Positions 1 through 4,386 of a stretch of 6,273 bases of DNA are shown here, in pieces. Position numbers and translations under genes: made by a program. The first letter of the stretch is position 1. Each line of letters begins with the position of its first letter. The notes beneath the pieces were generated by a model. That model was given only the letters and a program-made list of their open reading frames with translations. It was not told the DNA's origin and made no database searches. Where the stretch lies: NCBI GenBank assembly GCA_002402085.1, contig NVVB01000016.1:40697-46969 (forward strand), read 5' to 3'. This DNA is from Gammaproteobacteria bacterium. Lineage in GTDB: Bacteria > Pseudomonadota > Gammaproteobacteria > Pseudomonadales > UBA3067.

Positions 1-176
1 TAGAGACCGACGCCGAGACCCCGCAACAATTATTCGAACAAATCTGCACGCTGTACCCAATCACCTTAGCGATGGATACCCTGAAAGTCGCAGTCAATGA
101 ATTCTATGTCGACTTTGACACCCCCTTATCAGACAACGATACCGTAGTCTTTATCCCCCCCGTTGCAGGAGGTTAA
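1..176 (+). CDS. moaD: MoaD, molybdopterin synthase sulfur carrier subunit (5' truncated)
   Basis: The frame is open from the window edge (first complete codon at 3) to the TAA at 174-176, giving 57 visible residues. MoaD is about 80 residues, so roughly the first 25 are missing. The visible part has the ubiquitin-like ending of the family: a segment reading LKVAVNEFYVDF, then a hydrophobic strand (TVVFIPPVAGG) finishing in the obligatory Gly-Gly. In this family the terminal glycine is adenylated by MoeB, converted to a thiocarboxylate, and inserted into the MoaE active site to donate sulfur to cyclic pyranopterin monophosphate in the cytoplasm. moaE starts only 2 bases after the stop codon and a MoeB-type activating enzyme follows, which supports MoaD over ThiS or another sulfur carrier. 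Confidence 0.93.
   Translation, partial: ETDAETPQQLFEQICTLYPITLAMDTLKVAVNEFYVDFDTPLSDNDTVVFIPPVAGG
167..172 (+). promoter_or_regulatory. Shine-Dalgarno of moaE, inside the last moaD codons
   Basis: A perfect AGGAGG lies 6 bases before the moaE ATG at 179. It overlaps the GCA-GGA-GGT codons for the terminal Ala-Gly-Gly of MoaD. The same bases therefore encode the catalytic tail of MoaD and recruit ribosomes for moaE. With only 2 bases between moaD stop and moaE start, translational coupling of the two subunits is likely (inference). Confidence 0.85.
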
Positions 177-178
177 TC

Positions 179-673
179 ATGTTTAGCATTAGTGACACCG
201 AAATTAACAAAGCAAGTCTTGAAGACGCAGTCTCTGATCAACAAGCAGGCGCAGTGGTAACGTTCGATGGACGAGTAAGAAATCATAACGAAGGCCACCC
301 GGTTAAATCTTTGGAATACCAAAGTTACGAATCCATGGCTGAAAAAGTCGGCCTAGAGATCATTCAAGAAGCACAGCAGAAATTTGATATCCACCAAGTC
401 GCCGCCATTCACAGAGTCGGCCACCTTGGTATTGGCGAAGCCGCCGTAGTAGTCTCCGTTAGCTCCAGTCATCGTGCAGACGGGTTTAAAGCCTGCCAGT
501 ATGTGATCGATGAAATAAAACTCAGAGTGCCGGTCTGGAAGAAAGAACACTACGTCAACAAAGATCCCGAATGGGTAGCGTGCCACCAGTGTGCCCACCC
601 CCATGAACAAGACCTTGAACAAGAACAAGAACAAGACCATAAACAGGACCTCGCGCATAAACACGACCACTAA
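179..673 (+). CDS. moaE: MoaE, molybdopterin synthase catalytic subunit with extended His/acidic tail
   Basis: Large subunit of molybdopterin synthase. With thiocarboxylated MoaD it forms a heterotetramer that converts cyclic pyranopterin monophosphate to molybdopterin. The protein has 164 residues, slightly longer than the roughly 150 of E. coli MoaE. Family landmarks are in order: GAVVTFDGRVRNHNEG (24-39), the EYQSY segment (46-50), HRVGHLGIGE (78-87), the SSHR...FKACQYVIDEIK stretch (96-114) and PVWKKE (118-123). K114 and K121 are seven residues apart and match the two catalytic lysines of E. coli MoaE (K119 and K126). After about residue 140 the sequence becomes a low-complexity tail of His, Gln, Glu, Asp and Lys ending in HKHDH, partly encoded by a GAACAA repeat. 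The ATG start is fixed by the AGGAGG 6 bases upstream. Function is secure; the role of the tail is unknown. Confidence 0.95.
   Translation: MFSISDTEINKASLEDAVSDQQAGAVVTFDGRVRNHNEGHPVKSLEYQSYESMAEKVGLEIIQEAQQKFDIHQVAAIHRVGHLGIGEAAVVVSVSSSHRADGFKACQYVIDEIKLRVPVWKKEHYVNKDPEWVACHQCAHPHEQDLEQEQEQDHKQDLAHKHDH
617..634 (+). repeat. Hexanucleotide tandem repeat (GAACAA) x3 within moaE
   Basis: Three perfect GAACAA units in a row encode Glu-Gln dipeptides in the C-terminal tail of MoaE. A further GAACAAGACC at 605-614 and related units (GACCAT, AAACAG) flank the array. The unit is a multiple of three, so copy number changes would lengthen or shorten the tail without breaking the frame. Confidence 0.85.
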
Positions 674-681
674 AACGCGAC

Positions 682-708
682 AACAACCTTAACAACGTCA
701 ACAACCTG
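682..708 (+). repeat. Three imperfect 9-bp repeats (AACAACNTN) in the moaE-moeB gap
   Basis: The units AACAACCTT (682-690), AACAACGTC (691-699) and AACAACCTG (700-708) follow each other without spacing. They fill most of the left half of the 69-bp gap between moaE and the MoeB-like gene. No clear promoter or terminator was recognised in this gap. Confidence 0.7.
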
Positions 709-742
709 CTTTGTCAGAGCCTTCACGAGAGCTATCCGCGCC

Positions 743-1834
743 ATGAATCCAGCCTCCTTTTATCAGCGTCAGACTATTCTGAAAGAAATCGGGGATGCAG
801 GCCAAAAGAAATTAACTCAAGCCCGAGTACTGATCATAGGTGCCGGTGGCTTAGGCCACCCTGTAGCCACGTACTTAGCAGGTGCAGGGGTTGGCCACCT
901 AACGATATGCGATCACGATCACGTTGAAGAAAGTAACCTGCATCGGCAAATACTATTCACCCCCAAAGACATAGGCAAACCCAAAGCCGAAGTCCTTAGT
1001 GATCGCATCCGAGCGCAAAATCCATTAATCCAAGTGCATACGATCAATCACAAACTTACAGCAAGCAATGCACAACAGCACCTCGCGTGCATCGATGTGA
1101 TTGTCGACTGTTGCGATAATTTCGCCACTAAATTCCTGCTTCATGACAGTGCCTTCTTATGGAGCAAGGATCTAGTCCAAGCCTCAATCTACCAAATGGA
1201 AGGCCAACTACAGATTTTCCCCTTTCAGACACAAGGACGCGACCAAGGCTGTCTACGATGCCTCTGGCCAACAGTGCCCAGCGCCAACGCCGTTGGCAGT
1301 TGCGCGCAAGCAGGTGTAATCGGTGCGGTGCCCGGCGTGCTGGGAACGCTTCAAGCCATGGAAGTGATTAAGTTGATATGCGGATTTGGGCGCTCCACTT
1401 GCGCCGCTACAACGACGATCAATTTGCTCGATCTACAAACAGATACGCTTAAATGGCGTAAACAAGCCCAGTGTTCACTGTGCGGTGACAGCCCCACAAT
1501 CACAACGATTAATGAACAGGCTTACCAAAATGAAACAACCTGTGAGGTAAACAGCGAAGTGGATATAGAATTAAGTGATTTGAACCCAGAAGAATTCATT
1601 CTAATTGATTTGCGCAGCAGCGATGAGCGCCTAAAGTCTCCCACACGAGCATCATCCGAGGCTTTGCTTTTCAGCGATTACGAGCACTGGAAAAACCAAA
1701 TCAGCAAAACCCAAAAAACCCTATTCATCTGCCAACGCGGCTTTCGTAGTGCCGACATCGCCCAGCGGTTTCGATCCCAAGGTTACCAAGCCTGTTACAG
1801 CTTAAAAGGCGGTATTGAAAACGCAGCAATTTAA
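743..1834 (+). CDS. moeB: MoeB-type MoaD adenylyltransferase fused to a rhodanese-like domain
   Basis: E1-like enzyme of the HesA/MoeB/ThiF family, 363 residues, longer than the roughly 250 of E. coli MoeB because of a C-terminal extension. It should use ATP to adenylate the C-terminal glycine of MoaD. Visible motifs: the FYQRQ start (6-10), the nucleotide-binding GAGGLG (33-38), SNLHRQ with the conserved Arg and Gln (64-69), the GKPK lysine (78-81), DCCDN (122-126), MEGQ (152-155), two zinc-type CxxC pairs (C170/C173 and C244/C247), and C187 in SCAQAGV, matching the cysteine of the TCVEAGV motif in E. coli MoeB. Residues about 285-363 resemble a rhodanese: a LIDLRSSDE strand (287-295), the active-site loop CQRGFRS with C330, and a closing LKGGIE (354-359). 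The architecture recalls MoeZ and MOCS3/Uba4, where the rhodanese cysteine carries persulfide sulfur to the carrier protein. The neighbouring moaD and moaE support a Moco role. The ribosome binding site is weak (GAGAG at 726-730), so the exact start is less certain. Confidence 0.9.
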   Translation: MNPASFYQRQTILKEIGDAGQKKLTQARVLIIGAGGLGHPVATYLAGAGVGHLTICDHDHVEESNLHRQILFTPKDIGKPKAEVLSDRIRAQNPLIQVHTINHKLTASNAQQHLACIDVIVDCCDNFATKFLLHDSAFLWSKDLVQASIYQMEGQLQIFPFQTQGRDQGCLRCLWPTVPSANAVGSCAQAGVIGAVPGVLGTLQAMEVIKLICGFGRSTCAATTTINLLDLQTDTLKWRKQAQCSLCGDSPTITTINEQAYQNETTCEVNSEVDIELSDLNPEEFILIDLRSSDERLKSPTRASSEALLFSDYEHWKNQISKTQKTLFICQRGFRSADIAQRFRSQGYQACYSLKGGIENAAI

Positions 1835-1860
1835 TTCGTCACGCTTACCCTTTAAAATAC

Positions 1861-1895
1861 TAAACACCCTAAACACCCTAAACACCCTAAACACC
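1861..1895 (+). repeat. 9-bp tandem repeat (TAAACACCC), 3.9 copies
   Basis: Units at 1861-1869, 1870-1878 and 1879-1887 are identical, followed by eight of nine bases at 1888-1895. The array sits in the 89-bp gap between the MoeB-like gene and bolA, ending 15 bases before the bolA ribosome binding site. Perfect identity suggests recent slippage expansion. Confidence 0.95.
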
Positions 1896-1910
1896 GAGCA
1901 AGCCATACAC

Positions 1911-1914
1911 AGGA
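1911..1914 (+). promoter_or_regulatory. Shine-Dalgarno (AGGA) choosing the bolA start
   Basis: AGGA lies 9 bases before the ATG at 1924 and 15 bases before a second in-frame ATG at 1930. The spacing favours 1924 as the start, giving a protein beginning Met-Asn-Met. Confidence 0.6.
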
Positions 1915-1923
1915 ATCCGTCAC

Positions 1924-2196
1924 ATGAACATGAGCGACATCATTCAACAAAAAATAACAGCCGCCCTAGCCCCCACTGAATTCGACGTAGTCAATGAAAG
2001 CCATCTTCATGCCAGTCACATGGACACGTCGCGCAACAACACTCACTTTCGACTGACGATTGTTGCTGAAAAATTTGAAGGCCTACGCCCTGTGCAACGA
2101 CATAAATTGGTCTATGGGATTCTATCGGAAGAAATGCCTTCGACCATCCATGCCTTAGCCCTGCATCTCAAGTCCCCTTCCGAAGCGTCAAGCTAA
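1924..2196 (+). CDS. bolA: BolA family protein
   Basis: A 90-residue protein covering a whole BolA domain. Family landmarks are the NESHLHASH segment (24-32), THFRLTIVAEKFEG (40-53), the helix motif VQRHKLVYGIL (57-67) and the closing HALALHLKSP (76-85). BolA proteins pair with monothiol CGFS glutaredoxins and bind a shared [2Fe-2S] cluster; in enterobacteria BolA also affects morphology, biofilm and stress gene expression. Histidines at 27, 29, 41, 60, 76 and 81 include candidate cluster ligands, with the RHKLVY histidine (H60) being the one typical of the family. It lies 89 bp after the MoeB-like gene on the same strand, so it may be read through from the molybdenum cofactor genes or have its own promoter; no convincing promoter is visible. 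Which BolA subtype this is (BolA, IbaG/YrbA-like or other) is not fully decided, though the NESHLH and HALALH motifs fit BolA proper. Confidence 0.92.
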   Translation: MNMSDIIQQKITAALAPTEFDVVNESHLHASHMDTSRNNTHFRLTIVAEKFEGLRPVQRHKLVYGILSEEMPSTIHALALHLKSPSEASS

Positions 2197-2237
2197 ACCT
2201 GGAAACGATGACGCCAAGGAAATCAGAACACGTCGCC

Positions 2238-3218
2238 TTAGGAGGCCAACACCTCTTCGCCGACTTCTCGCACACGAACCGCTATCTTGCCCACCGCTCG
2301 GCCTGTCTTACTCCGAGCGTAGGCCTGATGAATCTCTTCAATGGCGTACTCTCCGTCCAAAACCGGCTTTAACTGGCCATTTTCTGAATATTCTCGTAAG
2401 GCGTCTAAATCCTTCGTGTTGGAATTTACCAAAATGAATTTAGCTTTTTGTTTCGCCGAAAAGAAATTATCTTTAAACAGCTTTAAATACGCTTTGCCAT
2501 AACCCACCGTAGTGACGTAAATGCCTTGCTCGCCTAATAAAGACGAACAAGTCGATAAGCTGTAATACGAAGTCGTATCAAAAACCAAATCAAAATCATT
2601 CTCTTCGGCCAAGTAATCCCGAGAAGTGTAATCAATCACCTCATCAGCTCCCAAGCCCTTCACCAATGCCACATTTCGATCACTGCAAACACCGGTGACT
2701 TCAGCACCGAGGGCTTTGGCGATCTGTACCGCGAATGTTCCCACTCCGCCCGAAGCACCAATAATCAACACCTTGCTCTCGGGCTTAATCTTACCCACCC
2801 TAAGGCCCTGCAACGCCGTTAACCCTGCCAGAGGCACCGAGCCTGCTTCGATATAACTTAAGGACTTTGGCATACGCGCAATGTGGTCTTGGGATATGAC
2901 TGCATACTCAGCGCAAGCAGCGGTTCTTAGGCCCATATTCATGCCATACACTTTATCGCCGACTTCAAAGTCGGTCACTTGTACGCCTATCTCCACCACC
3001 ACGCCCGCCAAATCATCGCCCATTAGAAACGGCTTAATCAAACCACCCAACCGAGGCGTGAAGGCTGATAGGTTCTGGTTTAGCTTCCAATCTTTTGGGT
3101 TCACCGAACTACCATACACTTCGACCACCACCTCCTTAGCGCCCACCTTAGGGGGATCAACATCCTCAACCACCAACACCGAATTAAACCCAAACCCTTG
3201 AGTAGTTGCAGCCTTCAT
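2238..3218 (-). CDS. NAD(P)-dependent, zinc-independent MDR oxidoreductase (quinone oxidoreductase-like)
   Basis: Medium-chain dehydrogenase/reductase of 326 residues, normal full length. The N-terminal catalytic fold includes SSVNPKDWK (37-45), typical of the quinone oxidoreductase / RTN4IP1-like branch, and GDDLAGVVVEIG (67-78). A Rossmann nucleotide-binding domain follows, with the glycine-rich GASGGVGTFAVQIAK (154-168) and the strand ending GVCSDRN (176-182), where the Ser/Arg pair is compatible with NADPH. The closing segment YARSKTGRAVGKIAV (300-314) is the usual family end. The catalytic and structural zinc cysteines of true alcohol dehydrogenases are absent. Substrate cannot be read from the sequence; quinones or alpha,beta-unsaturated carbonyls are plausible from the family. 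It converges on bolA with 41 bp between stop codons and appears to be a single-gene unit. The ATG start is strongly supported by AAGGAGG 5 bases upstream. Confidence 0.88.
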   Translation of the reverse strand: MKAATTQGFGFNSVLVVEDVDPPKVGAKEVVVEVYGSSVNPKDWKLNQNLSAFTPRLGGLIKPFLMGDDLAGVVVEIGVQVTDFEVGDKVYGMNMGLRTAACAEYAVISQDHIARMPKSLSYIEAGSVPLAGLTALQGLRVGKIKPESKVLIIGASGGVGTFAVQIAKALGAEVTGVCSDRNVALVKGLGADEVIDYTSRDYLAEENDFDLVFDTTSYYSLSTCSSLLGEQGIYVTTVGYGKAYLKLFKDNFFSAKQKAKFILVNSNTKDLDALREYSENGQLKPVLDGEYAIEEIHQAYARSKTGRAVGKIAVRVREVGEEVLAS

Positions 3219-3223
3219 ACTTG

Positions 3224-3230
3224 CCTCCTT
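3224..3230 (-). promoter_or_regulatory. Strong Shine-Dalgarno of the oxidoreductase gene
   Basis: On the - strand this reads AAGGAGG, a near-complete anti-16S match, 5 bases before the ATG whose first base is 3218. It fixes the start and predicts efficient translation. Confidence 0.85.
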
Positions 3231-3394
3231 TTGATGAAATCAATACGTCCCTAAACCAATTTTTATAGCACTTCCGCAAGCGCTCATCCTACCATAGCCA
3301 CGGGACTCAGAATAAACCACCCCGAAAGCAGTGAGCATCAATGAATGCAGGAGAAAATAGAAGTGATTAGCCCAAAGATCTTAACGATAGAATT

Positions 3395-3413
3395 TCGCTA
3401 TAGGCCTTAGCGA
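3395..3413. repeat. Short inverted repeat / hairpin (TCGCTA...TAGCGA)
   Basis: TCGCTA at 3395-3400 pairs with TAGCGA at 3408-3413. Between them AGG (3402-3404) can pair with CCT (3405-3407) after one unpaired T, so on DNA the site is a near-perfect palindrome with a single bulge. No T-run follows on either strand, so it does not look like a terminator; an operator-like site is possible. Confidence 0.55.
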
Positions 3414-3476
3414 GAAACCGTATAAATAGGGCTTAGAGATCACCCCTATAGACTGGCCACAAAAGGGCTTTAGGGA
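3401..3476. repeat. Three imperfect copies of a TAGGGCTTAGAGA-like motif
   Basis: TAGGCCTTAGCGA (3401-3413) and TAGGGCTTAGAGA (3427-3439) match at 11 of 13 positions. A third copy with one extra T, AAGGGCTTTAGGGA, is at 3463-3476. Copies start 26 and 36 bases apart. Copy two also contains ATAGGG (3426-3431), which pairs with CCCTAT at 3444-3449. Confidence 0.55.
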
Positions 3477-3516
3477 TATGAAATGAAGGACATTTGCATG
3501 CAGTAAATAAGCCCTT
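3463..3516. repeat. 8-bp inverted repeat AAGGGCTT / AAGCCCTT
   Basis: AAGGGCTT at 3463-3470 is exactly complementary to AAGCCCTT at 3509-3516, with a 38-base spacer. The right arm is an inverted copy of the motif repeated at 3401-3476. Confidence 0.5.
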
Positions 3517-3623
3517 GGGTAATTTTAGCTGCCAATGCCCTTTGCGCAATCCATACGCCCCGAAGTTCCGGCTTTAAACTTGTATAAAACGATGCTTGCA
3601 CTTAAACCGACCACATTAAAAAG

Positions 3624-4355
3624 CTACTCCAGAGTCACGCTAACTCGCAACATCCCCAGCATCTCATGTAACTTAAACAGTTTACGCGCTGCTACCCCAT
3701 CCATTTGCCTGCGCTCTATTATCTCAGGTCGTTGCTCCCAAGCGTTATGACAAGCAACACACGACTCACCCGCAGCAGTATCCGCCGCCACGTATTCCAG
3801 AACACTTTCTTCACCGGACTGGCGAACAGTGACAAACGGTTTCCACTGAATGCTCTTAAACGAGTCGACGCCTTTCTGCTGGGCATCCAAAAACGCCCAC
3901 GATACTCTATCAACTTCATCCTCTAAGAAAGCGGTATCGTTAATATTCCACTGGCTTTTCAAGACGTAGGAAAATGATTGCTTGGTATCCCGCTGCAACT
4001 GAATACCGACATACTTTACAAACTGCGCAGGCAATGGGATAAATCCGGGCTTGCCAATACTTTCCATATCAGCGCCATAGCCATCCGCTTTTAATTTTTT
4101 AACTAAGCGCTTGGTATAATTCGAGCGCACAGAGCGCACGATTGAATTAACCGCCTCAGCCACTTTAAACGCCTCACGGTGAGACGGATTGCTAGGATCA
4201 TACTTAATAGCCGCATGGTCATCGGCTTGAACATGCATCGCGCTTAAAAGCACAGACAAGGCTACCCCCATTTGCAGCCGACACCTTACCAATACCGATT
4301 TAAAACGACCGCAATGACCAAGTGAACAAATTGACCCAGTACGTTTCAATTGCAT
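3624..4355 (-). CDS. Exported c-type heme protein, DUF3365/Tll0287-like
   Basis: I place the start at the ATG at 4355 (243 residues), because GGAG lies 6 bases upstream; a TTG four codons earlier overlaps that site and is unlikely. The N-terminus is basic for 28 residues, then hydrophobic (about 29-42, MGVALSVLLSAMHV) and ends in VQA, a likely signal peptidase I site after residue 44, so the protein should be periplasmic. The rest follows the DUF3365 pattern: a helix with NYTKRLV (79-85), GKPGFIPLPAQFV (101-113), a YVLKSQWNIN segment (130-139), VLEYVAADTAAGESCVACH (185-203) with one c-type heme site C199-x-x-C202-H203, and an ending like FKLHEMLGMLRVSV (227-240). DUF3365 occurs alone or as the sensor part of chemoreceptors, kinases and cyclases. 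The gene lies 31 bp after a chemoreceptor gene, so redox or gas sensing is plausible but inferred. The family call rests on pattern recognition, not a search. Confidence 0.78.
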   Translation of the reverse strand: MQLKRTGSICSLGHCGRFKSVLVRCRLQMGVALSVLLSAMHVQADDHAAIKYDPSNPSHREAFKVAEAVNSIVRSVRSNYTKRLVKKLKADGYGADMESIGKPGFIPLPAQFVKYVGIQLQRDTKQSFSYVLKSQWNINDTAFLEDEVDRVSWAFLDAQQKGVDSFKSIQWKPFVTVRQSGEESVLEYVAADTAAGESCVACHNAWEQRPEIIERRQMDGVAARKLFKLHEMLGMLRVSVTLE

Positions 4356-4361
4356 AACAAT

Positions 4362-4365
4362 CTCC
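4362..4365 (-). promoter_or_regulatory. Shine-Dalgarno (GGAG) choosing the heme-protein start
   Basis: On the - strand GGAG is followed by six bases and the ATG at 4355. It lies in the 31-bp gap after the chemoreceptor stop codon and supports the ATG over the TTG at 4367, which sits upstream of the site. Confidence 0.7.
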
Positions 4366-4386
4366 AACCGTTCATTTAAAACGGAA

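Larger units (their letters stand above)
3219..3623. other. Non-coding spacer of about 405 bp between the oxidoreductase and heme-protein genes
   Basis: I see no protein-like reading frame, tRNA or clear Rho-independent terminator here. It must hold the promoter of the oxidoreductase, which reads leftward: a TATAAA-like -10 on the - strand is at 3262-3267, but no good -35 is found at the right distance. It also holds the 3' region of the heme-protein gene. The stretch 3395-3516 is dense in short direct and inverted repeats (listed separately). An 8-bp palindrome TGCATGCA occurs at 3495-3502. Confidence 0.7.

Noticed and set aside
353..670. Reverse-strand open frame opposite moaE
   Set aside because: Antisense shadow of a clearly identified gene; its apparent Phe/Leu/Val-rich composition is the complement of the Glu/Gln-rich moaE tail.
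292..900. Recurrent GGCCACC word in moaE and the MoeB-like gene
   Set aside because: All four copies encode Gly-His at conserved or near-conserved positions; codon coincidence is enough.
1815..1858. TTGAAA and TAAAAT as a bolA promoter
   Set aside because: The two boxes are 32 bases apart, far from the usual 16-18, so I did not call a promoter.
2185..2214. Inverted repeat GCGTCA / TGACGC spanning the bolA stop, as a possible terminator
   Set aside because: Stem of only 6 bp with an 18-base loop and no T-run on either strand, so it does not fit a Rho-independent terminator.
2959..2974. CCGACTT-CA-AAGTCGG inverted repeat in the oxidoreductase gene
   Set aside because: It lies in well-conserved coding sequence (DFEVGDKV) and is explained by the amino acids.
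3552..3580. CCGAAGTTCCGG region as a terminator of the heme-protein transcript
   Set aside because: The stem is at most 4 bp including a G-T pair and has no following T-run in the right direction.
3535..3926. Forward open frames opposite the heme-protein gene and into the spacer
   Set aside because: They overlap the identified gene in antisense, show no recognisable family features and lack good ribosome binding sites.
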